Below, piece by piece: positions 1 to 8,820 of a DNA stretch of 64,000 nucleotides (position 1 is its first letter; every line of letters starts with the position of its first letter). The DNA comes from DATENM01 sp045807725 (GTDB lineage: Bacteria; Acidobacteriota; Blastocatellia; UBA7656): contig JBJMGV010000017.1 of NCBI GenBank assembly GCA_045807725.1, positions 1-64,000 of the forward strand, written 5' to 3'. Both the position numbers and the translations under genes were made by a program. Under the pieces are notes generated by a model. It was given only the letters and a program-made list of their open reading frames with translations, was not told the origin of the DNA and made no database searches.

Positions 1-1
1 G

Positions 2-922
2 ACGCGCTCGACCATCAAGCCCATCCAGGCGTTGCCCATCATCCTTAGCGGCGCGGCGGATCATTACCAGTTAACGCCGCGTGAGCTGGCCGTCGCCTGC
101 GCCTCGCACGAAGGCGAAGCGATTCACACCGAAACCGCCGCCCGTATGCTGGCGCGCGTCGGTCTTGACGAATCGGCGTTGCGCTGCGGCGCGCACGCGC
201 CTTATGACCCGGAGACGGCAAAGCAACTCGAACTGAGCGGCCAGCCGTTCAATCAACTGCACAACAACTGTTCGGGCAAGCACGCCGGCATGCTTGTGAC
301 CGCCGTGCATCGCGGCCTTGAGATCGAAGACTACCTCGCGCCGACGCACCCCGTTCAACTCGACATTATCAAAGCGCTCTCGCGGCTCGGCGATCTGCCT
401 GAAACGTTGCCGACCGCGATTGATGGATGTAGCGCGCCGACCTTCGGCGTAACGGTGCGGTCGCTCGGCGTAGCAGCGGCGCGGCTGGCGAATGCGTGTT
501 GCGATGAGGCGTCGCAGATTGTGCTTGAGCCGGAACTCGCCGCCGCCGCTCGCCGCTTCGTCGAAGCGATGATTGCTTACCCTGAGATGGTCGGCGGCAC
601 GAAGAATCGTTTTGATACCGACCTGATGCGCGCGGCGCGCGGCAAGCTGTTCGCCAAGGTCGGCGCGGAGGCGGTCTATTCCGTCGGCGTCTTGCCGTCT
701 GCGCGTTACCCGCGCGGGCTTGGCCTGTCATTCAAAATGGAAGACGGCTCGTATCGCGGCCTCGCGCCGGCGGTCGTCGAAACGCTTCATCAAATCGGCG
801 TGCTCGATGAAGCCGAGACGATGCAGTTGACAACTTATTATCGCCCCGTGCTTGAAAACCGGCGCGGCCTGCACGTAGGCGATGTGCGCGCCATCTTCGA
901 TCTCAGGTTCAACCAGCAATGA
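2..922 (+). CDS. L-asparaginase II family protein (5' end cut by window)
   Basis: Hydrolyses L-asparagine to aspartate and ammonia if it acts like the characterised family members (Asparaginase_II, Rhizobium etli type, unrelated to the EcA classes). The frame is open from base 2. The residues before the first ATG (32) read RSTIKPIQALP, which matches the family's RS-x-x-KP-x-QALP segment, so the gene starts outside the window and the ATG at 32 is internal. The family block NNCSGKHAGML lies about 80 residues after that ATG, and a C-terminal GLSFKMEDGS segment is also present. The stop overlaps the next start (ATGA, 919-922), so the two genes are probably translationally coupled. Cytoplasmic; no signal peptide can be judged because the N-terminus is missing. 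Confidence 0.88.
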   Translation, partial: TRSTIKPIQALPIILSGAADHYQLTPRELAVACASHEGEAIHTETAARMLARVGLDESALRCGAHAPYDPETAKQLELSGQPFNQLHNNCSGKHAGMLVTAVHRGLEIEDYLAPTHPVQLDIIKALSRLGDLPETLPTAIDGCSAPTFGVTVRSLGVAAARLANACCDEASQIVLEPELAAAARRFVEAMIAYPEMVGGTKNRFDTDLMRAARGKLFAKVGAEAVYSVGVLPSARYPRGLGLSFKMEDGSYRGLAPAVVETLHQIGVLDEAETMQLTTYYRPVLENRRGLHVGDVRAIFDLRFNQQ

Positions 923-2055
923 ACGAACGTATTCGCTCTCTCTTTCCGGTCACTGAAAATTACGTCTATCTCAATCACGCCGCGGTGTCGCCGCTCTCGA
1001 CCCGCGTGAGCGACGCGATGAATCATCTGGTCAACGATGTTACGTTGAATGGCTCGGTGAACTACGCCGATTGGCTTGAGACGTACGAGCGGGCGCGCGC
1101 GGCGGCGGCGCAGTTGGTGAATGCCCGCCCGCGCGAGATCGCTTTCATGCGCAACACGTCTGAAGCGATCTCTACGGTGGCCAACGGCTTGGCGTGGCGC
1201 GCGGGCGACAACATCGTCACCAACAACGTCGAGTTTCCGGCGAACGTCTATCCCTGGATGCGCGTTGCCGAAAAGCATCAACTAACAATCAAGAAAGCGA
1301 GTGAGCGCGACGGGCGCATCGACCCGGACGAATTGCTGGCGCTCGTGGACGAACGCACGCGCGTCGTAGCGATCAGTTGGGTGCAGTTTGGCAGCGGCTT
1401 TCGCTCGGACCTGCAACGCATCGGGCGCTTCTGCCGCGAGCGCGGCGTGTTCTTCTTGGTTGACGCGATTCAAGGGCTGGGCGGTTTGCAGATGGATGTC
1501 GAACGCGACGCGGTGGATGCGTTCGCCGCTGACGCGCACAAGTATTTGCTCGGCCCCGAAGGCATCGCCGTGATGTACATCTCCGAGCGCGTGCTCGACC
1601 AGATTGAGCCAACTGTGGTGGGCTGGACATCGGTGAAGAACTTCGAGCAGTTCTCTCATGCGGCGCTCGATTACGCGCTCGACTACCGCGAAGGCGCGCT
1701 GCGCTTCGAGTGCGGCACGTTGAACACGGCTGGCGTCTACGGCTTCGGCGCGGCGCTCGACCTGTGCTTAGAGGTTGGCCCCGAAGCCATCGAAACGTAC
1801 CTGCTCGGCTTGAGCGATTACCTCGCCGAGCAATTGAGCGCGAAAGGCTACACGGTCGTTAGCTCGCGGCGAAAGGGTGAGACATCGGGCATCGTCTGCT
1901 GCACGCATCCGCGCCACACGCCCGCGAATTTGTATCATTTACTACTCAAGCAGAAGGTCGTCACCGCGCCGCGCTTCGGACGGCTGCGCGTGTCGGCCCA
2001 CTTCTACAACACGCGCGAAGAGGTTGACGCGCTGATTGCCGCGCTGCCCGATTAA
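919..2055 (+). CDS. Class V aminotransferase / cysteine desulfurase-like PLP enzyme
   Basis: 378-residue fold-type I PLP enzyme of the aminotransferase class V family, which includes cysteine desulfurases, selenocysteine lyases and isopenicillin-N epimerase-like proteins. The N-terminus has the typical YLNHAAVSPLS segment. RNTSEAIS is the phosphate-binding region. FLVDAIQGLG contains the PLP-pyridine Asp, and DAHKYLLGPEG carries the Schiff-base lysine. No clear active-site Cys loop of true desulfurases was seen, so the substrate is open. It starts inside the stop codon of the asparaginase gene and shares its transcript, so a role in amino-acid breakdown is possible. The C-terminal R-x-S-x-HFYNT motif is intact, so the gene looks complete. 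Confidence 0.85.
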   Translation: MNERIRSLFPVTENYVYLNHAAVSPLSTRVSDAMNHLVNDVTLNGSVNYADWLETYERARAAAAQLVNARPREIAFMRNTSEAISTVANGLAWRAGDNIVTNNVEFPANVYPWMRVAEKHQLTIKKASERDGRIDPDELLALVDERTRVVAISWVQFGSGFRSDLQRIGRFCRERGVFFLVDAIQGLGGLQMDVERDAVDAFAADAHKYLLGPEGIAVMYISERVLDQIEPTVVGWTSVKNFEQFSHAALDYALDYREGALRFECGTLNTAGVYGFGAALDLCLEVGPEAIETYLLGLSDYLAEQLSAKGYTVVSSRRKGETSGIVCCTHPRHTPANLYHLLLKQKVVTAPRFGRLRVSAHFYNTREEVDALIAALPD

Positions 2056-2080
2056 CATGAAGATGAAGGAGGAAGGCCGG

Positions 2081-4165
2081 ATGAAAAGATGGCTTCTTGT
2101 CTCGCTATTGTTGCTTGTCACGTTGATTCTCGGCGGCGGCACTACGGCCAACGCCGAAGCGCAGCGGACGCGCAACGTTGTCGTCGATCACGGCGCGCAA
2201 GACCCGGCGATTTCGCCCGACGGCGCGCAACTGGCCGTCTCCGTGCTGGGTAAAATCTGGCTGATGTCGATCAAGGGCGGCGACGCGCAACAGCTCAGCG
2301 AAGGTTTCGGCTGGGACACCCACCCGGCGTGGTCGCCCGACGGCCAGTTCGTCGCCTACGCGCACCAGTTGCCGAGCGGCACGGACTTAATTGTAAGAAA
2401 CCTTACTACCGGCAACTCGACGGCCATCTATCACACCGAAGCCGAGATCGGCCAGATCGCTTATCCCCCGCAAGGCGGCGCGCTCTTCTTCATCGTCGAA
2501 CGCTCGCAGTACGACGCGCACCTGTTCCGCCTCGCGCAAGGCGGCGAGGCTCAACAACTGACCCACACAGAGAACTGGCACGAATGGTCGTTCGCGCTGT
2601 CGCCCGACGCGAAAGAGGTCTTTCTCGATTCGGGGCGCTACGGCGGCAGCGACCTCTATCGCATACAACTCGACTTGATGCAGATGACGCGCATCACGCG
2701 CACGCCGACGCACGAGCACAACGTCGCATGGAGCCGCGACGGCAAAACGTGGGCTTTCATACAAACCAACAATGGCGTGGATCGCGTGATGGTACAGCCG
2801 GCGAGCGGCGGCGTGGCACGCGCCGTTTATTCGAGCGCCTACGATCAAAAGCAACTGGCGATAGCCCCCGACAACCAGACCGCCGTGCTGTGCGGCGCGC
2901 GAAAACTCTATCGCCTGAACCTCGCTTCGGGCGACATCGCGCCGATTCCGTTCACGGCCCGCTTCACACTGCCTGAACAGGCGAAGGCCGATCTGGTCAT
3001 CACCAACGCGCGGCTGCTCGACCCCGGCACAGGTCGCGTGTTGCCGAGCGCCTTCGTCGTCATCCGCGAGGGACGCATCAGCGAAATTCATGCGAGCCAG
3101 GAAGCCATCGGCTTGCCGGCGGGCGTGCCGGTGTTGGACGCCGCCGGTAAGACGGTGATGCCCGGCTTGATGGACAATCATTATCACTACTGGAGCGCGT
3201 TCGACGGCGGCACGCTGCTGACGCGCGGCGTCACCGAGATACGCGACCCGGGCGTCGCCATCTCGATGAGCATGAATTTCAAAGAGGCCATCGCGCTCGG
3301 CCTGCTCGAAGGCCCGGACATCTATACCTGCGGGCCGCTGATTGATGGGCTGGAAGGCTATCACCCGTATGTTGATGTGGAATTGAACCGGCCCGAAGCC
3401 GCTGCGCCGCTCGTCCGCGCCTTGAAGGCGCAGGGCGTTGACGCGCTCAAAGTCTATTTTATGCTCAACCCGGACGTGCTGCGCGCAGTCGTCAAAGAAG
3501 CGCGCGCTCAGGGGCTGCCGGTGACTGGCCACATCGGTGTGCGGACAGGATGGCGCGAGGCGATGGAAGCCGGCATCAGTGGTTTTAACCACATACGCCT
3601 CTGGCGCGACATCTTGCCGATGGATCGCCAGCCGCAAGGCGAAGACGAGAATCTTGATGCCAGCAAGAATATAATCGCGCGTATGCAGGCGAACTGGAGC
3701 GACATAGACCCGGATGGCCCGGCCACCGGCGAGATCATCAAGATGATGCTCTCGCACCACATTGGCTTCGACCCGACGCTGGCCATCCAGCGCATCCCGG
3801 ATTCCGAGCGCAAGCATTTCGGCATCGAGCAATTTGCCATCGTTAAAGACAGCTACCGGCGTATGTCGCGCTTCGTCGCGCGGGCCGAAAAGATGGGCGT
3901 GCTGTTGCTGGCGGGAACGGACAACGAGAGCTTGTTTGAGGAGATTGAGGCGTACGCGGCGGCGGGCATTCCGAACCCGGCGATCTTGAAAGCGGCGACC
4001 ATCAACGGCGCGACCTGGCTCGGCAAACAAAGCGACTTCGGTACGCTCGAAGCCGGCAAGCGCGCCAACCTCATTCTCGTAGACGGCGACCCGCTGAAGG
4101 ATGTGAAAGATCTGCGCCGCGTCAGCGTCGTCATTAAGAACGGGCGCATCGTCTTCAGAAAGTGA
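2081..4165 (+). CDS. Exported TolB-propeller amidohydrolase
   Basis: 694-residue secreted metal-dependent hydrolase. The start at 2081 was chosen because AAGGAGG (2066-2072) sits 8 bases upstream and the next residues, MKRWLLVSLLLLVTLI, form a clean signal peptide ending near ANAEA. The frame is open further upstream to 2036. Residues of about 45-310 are TolB/PD40-type WD-like repeats (DPAISPDG, HPAWSPDG, NVAWSRDG). The rest is an amidohydrolase barrel: PGLMDNHYHYW is the HxH metal site, VTGHIGV and GFNHIRL supply later histidines, and LLAGTDNE supplies the metal-site Asp. This propeller-amidohydrolase architecture is common in exported proteins of Acidobacteria and Bacteroidetes. The substrate is unknown; imidazolonepropionase- or dipeptidase-like activity is typical for the barrel. 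Confidence 0.85.
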   Translation: MKRWLLVSLLLLVTLILGGGTTANAEAQRTRNVVVDHGAQDPAISPDGAQLAVSVLGKIWLMSIKGGDAQQLSEGFGWDTHPAWSPDGQFVAYAHQLPSGTDLIVRNLTTGNSTAIYHTEAEIGQIAYPPQGGALFFIVERSQYDAHLFRLAQGGEAQQLTHTENWHEWSFALSPDAKEVFLDSGRYGGSDLYRIQLDLMQMTRITRTPTHEHNVAWSRDGKTWAFIQTNNGVDRVMVQPASGGVARAVYSSAYDQKQLAIAPDNQTAVLCGARKLYRLNLASGDIAPIPFTARFTLPEQAKADLVITNARLLDPGTGRVLPSAFVVIREGRISEIHASQEAIGLPAGVPVLDAAGKTVMPGLMDNHYHYWSAFDGGTLLTRGVTEIRDPGVAISMSMNFKEAIALGLLEGPDIYTCGPLIDGLEGYHPYVDVELNRPEAAAPLVRALKAQGVDALKVYFMLNPDVLRAVVKEARAQGLPVTGHIGVRTGWREAMEAGISGFNHIRLWRDILPMDRQPQGEDENLDASKNIIARMQANWSDIDPDGPATGEIIKMMLSHHIGFDPTLAIQRIPDSERKHFGIEQFAIVKDSYRRMSRFVARAEKMGVLLLAGTDNESLFEEIEAYAAAGIPNPAILKAATINGATWLGKQSDFGTLEAGKRANLILVDGDPLKDVKDLRRVSVVIKNGRIVFRK

Positions 4166-4205
4166 TGCCGGTGCCGCCGCCATTCAACAGCGACAGGCGA
4201 CGGCC

Positions 4206-4592
4206 TTAGATCGTGACCCAGCGCTCGGCCCAGTGGCCCAACGTTTCAATCACGGGTTCGAGCGCGCGGCCTGCTTCGGTCAACTCGTAGCTGACGCGCA
4301 CAGGCGGGCCGGCGATCACCGTGCGCCGCACCACTCCTTCTGACTCCAGCTCACGCAGCCGCTCGGTGAGCAGACGATCCGACAGTCCCGGCACGGTCGC
4401 CATTATCTCGTTAAAACATTGCGAACCGGGCATCATCGCCATAATGATGGCCCCGCTCCAGCGCCGCCCGATCAACTCGACCGCGTGATGAAAGCGCGGA
4501 CAGAACCGTGACATCGCTTTGCCCCTGGTCCGCCCGCCGCCCGCCGTGCGCTTCGCCGGCTGTCTGATCGACATTGCTTTCTTGCTCGTCAT
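4206..4592 (-). CDS. HxlR-family winged-helix transcriptional regulator
   Basis: About 128 residues. The core, from SRFCPRFHHAVELIGRRWSGAII through FNEI...PGLSDRLLTERLRELESEGVVRR to YELTEAGRALEPV, is the standard HxlR winged helix with the N-terminal cysteine that is redox-sensitive in several members (YodB, HypR, QorR). The ATG at 4592 was preferred because GAGGTG lies just upstream; the frame is open to 4619. It is divergently transcribed from a DoxX-family gene, the usual arrangement for an HxlR repressor and its target. The likely operator is the palindrome at 4679-4701. Confidence 0.85.
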   Translation of the reverse strand: MTSKKAMSIRQPAKRTAGGGRTRGKAMSRFCPRFHHAVELIGRRWSGAIIMAMMPGSQCFNEIMATVPGLSDRLLTERLRELESEGVVRRTVIAGPPVRVSYELTEAGRALEPVIETLGHWAERWVTI

Positions 4593-4645
4593 AATCCACA
4601 CCTCACACTCACGTTTCACGTTTGGACTTATTTTTAATAGCCTAC

Positions 4646-4701
4646 TTGACTATTATAGCCTAAGCCGTTACCATACTCCCAGCTTACCAAAAGTAAGCTG
4701 G
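4646..4701 (+). promoter_or_regulatory. Promoter with overlapping palindromic operator for the DoxX gene
   Basis: TTGACT (4646-4651), a 17-base spacer and TACCAT (4669-4674) form a sigma-70-type promoter pointing to the DoxX gene. Immediately downstream, at the expected start site, is a perfect 9-bp inverted repeat, CCAGCTTAC / GTAAGCTGG (4679-4687 and 4693-4701), with a 5-base loop. The TTAC-N5-GTAA core resembles operators of HxlR-family repressors (from memory of YodB-type boxes). Assignment to the adjacent HxlR gene is inference. Confidence 0.6.
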
Positions 4702-4786
4702 CTATGCAACGTCCGATAGTGGGCGGCAGCGGCCAACTCCGATAGGAGACGAGAGAGAGAACTAACGAACTTTTTAAGGAGAGAAC

Positions 4787-5257
4787 ATGCAATCTGAAAC
4801 GACTATTTCTGATCGCCCGGTGCTTGACTGGGCGCTGCTCATTGCCCGCGTCGTGGTCGGCGCGGTCTTCGCCGTGCACGGCGCGCAAAAACTCTTTGGC
4901 GCGTTCGGCGGGCCGGGACTCTCAGCCGTTGTGCAGATGATGGGGCCGCTCGGCTACCTCGTCACGATTGGCGAGTTCTTCGGCGGGCTTGGCCTTCTGC
5001 TCGGCTTCCTGTCGCGCTTCTCGGCGGCCTCGCTGATTGTTATTATGCTCGGCGCGATTGCGATGGCTCACGCGCAGTTCGGCTTCTTTATGAACTGGAG
5101 CGGCAAGCAGCCGGGCGAAGGCTTTGAGTATCACTTGCTGGCCATCGGTCTGCTGGCAGTCGTGTTGCTGGCGGGGCCGGGCCGGCTGGCGATTGGGCGC
5201 TTCCTGCCTCTGCCGAAAAAAGCAGACCGCCGCCAACTCATCCCCATTCTCGAATAA
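4787..5257 (+). CDS. DoxX family membrane protein
   Basis: 156-residue inner-membrane protein with four predicted helices (starting near residues 15, 55, 80 and 115) and the family's LIARVVVGAVFAVHGAQKLFG segment near the N-terminus. AAGGAGAG (4776-4783) is placed correctly before the ATG. DoxX-family proteins are linked to quinone/thiol or electrophile stress; the biochemical activity here is unknown. The upstream HxlR gene and operator suggest induction by quinones, aldehydes or another thiol-reactive signal. Confidence 0.85.
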   Translation: MQSETTISDRPVLDWALLIARVVVGAVFAVHGAQKLFGAFGGPGLSAVVQMMGPLGYLVTIGEFFGGLGLLLGFLSRFSAASLIVIMLGAIAMAHAQFGFFMNWSGKQPGEGFEYHLLAIGLLAVVLLAGPGRLAIGRFLPLPKKADRRQLIPILE

Positions 5258-5491
5258 CCCGCAAAGGCCGGCGCGATGTGTTCATCAGACTCGCGCCGGC
5301 CTATCAAGCCTCAAGCGAATCGCTCATCGTTCCGATTGATTGGCCACTGAATCAATCGCTTGTTGCCGCGCGCCGCCGGCTCGGTTTGACACCGCGAGGC
5401 GGGCTGTTAGAATCATCGCCGCCGGCTCGCTCAAGGTCAGTTGGGCGGACGGTGACGATCCAGTCGGAGAACGTTTGCGGAGGCAGGGGAA

Positions 5492-6061
5492 TTGTTCAAG
5501 GTGGCAATGGTAGGCACGCACGGCGTCGGTAAAACAACGGTGGCTTATGAGCTGGGCGGCGCGATTAAGCGACGCGGTCGCACGGTCGAGCTGCTCACGG
5601 AAATCGCCCGCGAATGCCCATTCGCGCTCAACGATCAGGCGAGCCGCGACGCCCACCAGTGGATCATCGCCCGGCAGGTGCAGCTCGAAATCGAAAAGCG
5701 CCCGCGCGCCGAAGTGTTGATCTGTGACCGCTCGGTGCTCGACAACTTCGCTTACTATGCGCGGCTCTATGGCACTACAGGGGCTGAAGCCGAAGCGCTG
5801 CTCGCCTATTGCCGTGCGTGGATGGCCACGTATGACTTACTGGTGCGTTTGCCGGCCACCGCGCCGCTCACCGACGACGGCTTTCGCTCGACCGACGTGC
5901 GCTTTCAGCACGAGATCGAAGACCTGTGCGACGAGCTATTCGAATGCTATTACAGTGAACAGACCAGCCCCGCCTACATTCGCAGCCTGCTGACGGCCAG
6001 CGACATCGCCGGCTACATTCTGGCCAGTTGCGAAGCGCGCCAGGCGGCGCTGGTCAAATAG
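5492..6061 (+). CDS. P-loop ATPase/kinase-like protein (AAA_28 type)
   Basis: 189 residues with a Walker A motif, VGTHGVGKTT, at residues 7-16 and a Walker B-like segment, VLICDRSVLDN, near residue 75. This fits the AAA_28 family of small nucleotide/thymidylate-kinase-like P-loop proteins. The start is TTG at 5492, supported by GGAGG (5479-5483) 8 bases upstream; no suitably placed ATG lies nearby. It may phosphorylate a small metabolite. The substrate cannot be told from the sequence. Confidence 0.72.
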   Translation: MFKVAMVGTHGVGKTTVAYELGGAIKRRGRTVELLTEIARECPFALNDQASRDAHQWIIARQVQLEIEKRPRAEVLICDRSVLDNFAYYARLYGTTGAEAEALLAYCRAWMATYDLLVRLPATAPLTDDGFRSTDVRFQHEIEDLCDELFECYYSEQTSPAYIRSLLTASDIAGYILASCEARQAALVK

Positions 6062-6093
6062 CCACCGGACGCCCAAGGCAAAGGAGAAAACGT

Positions 6094-6531
6094 ATGCCCA
6101 TAACGCGCCGCGCGCGACTGGCGCTGGCCGCCGTCGCCCTGCTCGCCTCTGTCGCCTGCTCACACCTTCAGGACCACACGCTCAGTAACGGCAACGCCAA
6201 CTCGGCACAGCCCGCCGCCAACACGAACGGCACGAACGCGAGCGCGGCTAACGCAAACGTCAAGGCCAACGCTGCGACGAAATCGAAGCCCGGCACTGGC
6301 AGCATTGAAATCACTTCCGTGCCGGCAGGCGCGGGCATCACAATGATGCCGACCAGCGAAGACAGCGCCGGCGAGCCGCTAGCTTATGGCCCGACGCCGG
6401 CGACGATCAACGATCTCGCGCCGGGCAAATACACGGTCCATCTCCACCAGACCGGCTACAAAGAATTTCGACGCGAGGTCGAGATCAAGGCCGGCAGCGC
6501 AGTCCGCGTCAACGCCACGCTCAAAAAGTAA
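6094..6531 (+). CDS. PEGA-domain lipoprotein
   Basis: 145 residues. The ATG at 6094 has AAAGGAG about 9 bases upstream; the frame is open to 6028, but that would bury the signal. MPITRRARLALAAVALLASVAC is a lipoprotein signal with the lipidated Cys at about residue 22. A low-complexity Asn/Ala-rich linker (residues 30-65) follows, then one PEGA domain (GSIEITSVPAGA...PATINDLAPGKYTVHLHQTGYKEF...VEIKAG). PEGA domains are surface or envelope modules of unknown ligand. The gene follows the P-loop ATPase by 32 bases and is probably co-transcribed. Confidence 0.75.
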   Translation: MPITRRARLALAAVALLASVACSHLQDHTLSNGNANSAQPAANTNGTNASAANANVKANAATKSKPGTGSIEITSVPAGAGITMMPTSEDSAGEPLAYGPTPATINDLAPGKYTVHLHQTGYKEFRREVEIKAGSAVRVNATLKK

Positions 6532-6931
6532 TTCAGGTAATAAAAAATCTGCCTGTGCTATTGACAACGTTTTTATGCGCTGTTAGATTACCGACGCCCA
6601 AATTCGGCTGGCGAGGCGGGCGGCAAGCAGACTTCTTGATAGCCAGTGCGACCGGCTGGTAGCTTCAGCAGGCCCGGCGCGTTATCCCCAATTCCTCCCA
6701 ATGGGGAAGCCGGGTAGAGCGGCAGCCGTCGTTCTCAACTCAAGCTTGGAACATTACGCAAACGTCTAATCAACCTCGGCGAGTTCACTGCGCCGGGGTT
6801 GCGTGGCGTCGCTTAGCTCTCAACCATCAGGGGCTGAGTTCAGCCCCTTGAGCAGCTCACTTTCAGCCACTGGCCGCCTGCGAGCAGGCGGGTCTCAAGT
6901 CACCAACAACTGTACTTGGAGGGAGAATCTG
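6532..6931 (+). other. 400-bp leader with stem-loops upstream of the exordium-like gene
   Basis: No convincing gene. Three stem-loops precede the next coding region. One is CCTCGGCG...CGCCGGGG around 6773-6796. The second is AGGGGCTGA/TCAGCCCCT with a 2-base loop (6829-6837, 6840-6848). The third is CCGCCTGC/GCAGGCGG with a 2-base loop (6874-6881, 6884-6891). They could be part of a structured 5' leader. No known riboswitch class was recognised. Confidence 0.4.
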
Positions 6932-7876
6932 ATGAAGATGACATCGCGTTTCCTTATGGCAGTCGCGTTAGTCGCGGCATTTGGTGTGATCAATTTCGCA
7001 GGCGCTCAGACGGAAGGTCAGGGCCAACCTGAGGTATTCAAGATCCCCCACCGCAGTAATCCGCACGACGGTGGCGCTCCGACCACTGGCGGCACGGGCA
7101 CGGTCACACCGGCCATCACCTGGCACGGCGGCCCGGTCATGGCTGGCACCGTGACCATCTATTACATCTTCTACGGCAACTGGAACCAGTCGAATGGCTC
7201 GGACAATGCCGCCGGCAAACAGATACTCATCGACTTTGCCAACAGCATCGGCGGCTCGCCGTACGAGCAACTGAACACGACCTATTCGATCTCTGGCTCG
7301 ACCATCACCGGGGCTGTGTCGTATGGCGGCTCGGTGTCGGACGCTTATTCGCAAGGGACTCGCCTGCGCGATTCGAGCATCCTGGCCATCGTCAACAATG
7401 CGATTAACAACCTCCACCTGGGCACCAACGCCAACTCCATCTATTTCGTGCTCACCTCGTCGGATGTCGCCGAAACGTCGGGCTTCTGCACACAGTACTG
7501 CGGCTGGCACACGGCGGCAACTTCAGGTGGGCGTCGCCTGCGCTACTCGTTTGTCGGCAACGCCAACCGCTGCCTGAACGCCTGTGCAGCGCAGACCATC
7601 GGGCCGAACGGCAATGCCGGTGTGGACGGTATGATCTCGGTCGTCGCCCACGAATTGGAAGAAGCGATCAGCGATCCCGATCTCAACGCCTGGTTTGATT
7701 CAGGCGGCGCAGAGAACGCTGACAAGTGCGCGTGGACGTTCGGCCATGCTCAGTACCAGACCGCCAACGGCGCATGGGCCAACATGCAACTCGGCACGCG
7801 CAACTTTTTAATCCAGCGCAACCTGCAACACAACAGCAGCGGCGACCTGTGCAAGGTCAACGCCAACCAGAACTAA
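6932..7876 (+). CDS. Exported exordium/Phi-1-like protein
   Basis: 314 residues. The ATG at 6932 has GGAGGGAG just upstream and opens a signal peptide, MKMTSRFLMAVALVAAFGVI, cleaved near FAGAQ. The body matches the phosphate-induced protein 1/EXORDIUM family: WHGGPVMAGTVTIYYIFYGNW near residue 65, a long Ser/Gly/Asn-rich beta section, paired cysteines (CTQYCGW, CLNACAAQ), and a late VVAHELEEAISDPDLNAW segment. The HELEE/AISDP stretch is conserved in the family and recalls a zinc-peptidase helix, but the second His of HExxH is absent. Function in bacteria is not established. A strong terminator follows. Confidence 0.75.
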   Translation: MKMTSRFLMAVALVAAFGVINFAGAQTEGQGQPEVFKIPHRSNPHDGGAPTTGGTGTVTPAITWHGGPVMAGTVTIYYIFYGNWNQSNGSDNAAGKQILIDFANSIGGSPYEQLNTTYSISGSTITGAVSYGGSVSDAYSQGTRLRDSSILAIVNNAINNLHLGTNANSIYFVLTSSDVAETSGFCTQYCGWHTAATSGGRRLRYSFVGNANRCLNACAAQTIGPNGNAGVDGMISVVAHELEEAISDPDLNAWFDSGGAENADKCAWTFGHAQYQTANGAWANMQLGTRNFLIQRNLQHNSSGDLCKVNANQN

Positions 7877-7922
7877 AGCGACAGGCGAGCGCCAACGACA
7901 GGCGATTTCGCTGAGTAAATAA

Positions 7923-7956
7923 AAAGGCCGCTGCGAAGAGACTCGCGGCGGCCTTT
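7923..7956. terminator. Bidirectional intrinsic terminator
   Basis: AAAGGCCGC (7923-7931) pairs with GCGGCCTTT (7948-7956), with further pairing inside. T-rich tracts follow on the plus strand, and on the minus strand the A-run at 7915-7925 gives a U tract. It sits between convergent genes and can serve both. Confidence 0.85.
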
Positions 7957-8015
7957 CTGTTTTGTTGTGACGGAAGCAAACCCGCTTGCGGGCATCGGCG
8001 CTGATGTAAGGCTCG

Positions 8016-8810
8016 CTACTTTTGCGGTGAAGCGAGCAATTCGTCAAGCGCCGACTTAAACGTCTCGAAGCTCTCGGCCCCAAGAATTATCTTCGTGCTG
8101 CGGACGCTGTTGCCGCTTGGGTCGAGCACGCCGAGCAGGAAAGCCGGCGTGCCGTTGATGCCCATTCGTTCGGCCCCTGCCATGCTTCGGCGTATGTTGT
8201 CCCTGTACCTGCCGCTGGCGAGGCATTCGCTGAACTTCGATTCGTCCAATCCCGACTCGTGCGCAAGCCTGGTCAGGTCGGGTGGCGCGAGCGTGGTCTG
8301 GTTAGCAAACAGACGGTCGTGCATCTCCCAGAACTTGCCTTGCTCGCCGGCACAACGCGCGGCCTGCGCCGCTCCGAGCGCCAACGTGTGCGACGGCACA
8401 GGCAGGTCGCGGAAGTAATAACGCACCTTGCCGCTTTTGATGTAATCGCTATCGAGGCGCGGGAAGATTTCGCGCGCATACTCGCCACAGTATGGGCACT
8501 GAAAGTCCGAGTATTCGACGATGGCGACGCGCGCCGCCGCGCTGCCTTTGAACGGCTCGCCGGCGACCGGCAGAGCGATCTCCGACGGCGGCTGCGGGCT
8601 GGCGGCCTCCTGAAACGATTGCAGAATCTTCCTGATCTCCTGAAGTTCCTTGAGTATCTGTTGCTGGCCGGCCTTCAGTTCGTCAACTTGTTGTTGCAGG
8701 CTGGCCGCCTCTTTCTGCTTCGCCTTGTCGTCGCGCTTTTGCGCCGATGCCGGCGGCAGACAGCTAACGCCGACGATCACCGCCGTCAGCCAACTAATCG
8801 CTTGTTTCAT
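8016..8810 (-). CDS. DsbA-like thioredoxin-fold protein
   Basis: 264 residues, exported: MKQAISWLTAVIVGVSCLPPASAQ is a signal peptide. GGGAGG lies 4-9 bases before this ATG (8810), so the longer frame to 8864 was rejected. A coiled-coil segment (about residues 30-70) precedes a thioredoxin_4/DSBA domain. The active site is FQCPYCGEY, and the cis-Pro loop is NGTPAFLLG. The family includes periplasmic disulfide oxidases and BdbD/DsbA-type proteins with an N-terminal helical extension. It probably forms or isomerises disulfides in exported proteins such as its Cys-bearing neighbour upstream (6932-7876). Confidence 0.85.
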   Translation of the reverse strand: MKQAISWLTAVIVGVSCLPPASAQKRDDKAKQKEAASLQQQVDELKAGQQQILKELQEIRKILQSFQEAASPQPPSEIALPVAGEPFKGSAAARVAIVEYSDFQCPYCGEYAREIFPRLDSDYIKSGKVRYYFRDLPVPSHTLALGAAQAARCAGEQGKFWEMHDRLFANQTTLAPPDLTRLAHESGLDESKFSECLASGRYRDNIRRSMAGAERMGINGTPAFLLGVLDPSGNSVRSTKIILGAESFETFKSALDELLASPQK

Positions 8811-8820
8811 GGAGCCTCCC

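Noticed and set aside
2329..2976. 215-codon plus frame inside the amidohydrolase gene
   Set aside because: Arg-rich translation typical of GC-rich out-of-frame reading.
2387..4183. 598-codon minus frame opposite the amidohydrolase
   Set aside because: Antisense shadow with no domain; the plus-strand gene has a signal peptide, a propeller and metal motifs.
4787..5339. Overlapping plus-strand frame at 5124-5339
   Set aside because: Arg/Cys/Trp-rich shadow of the DoxX gene in another frame, without a start signal or domain.
6532..6931. Riboswitch in the leader of the exordium-like gene
   Set aside because: Several stems exist, but conserved bases of cobalamin, GEMM, TPP and SAM classes were not found.
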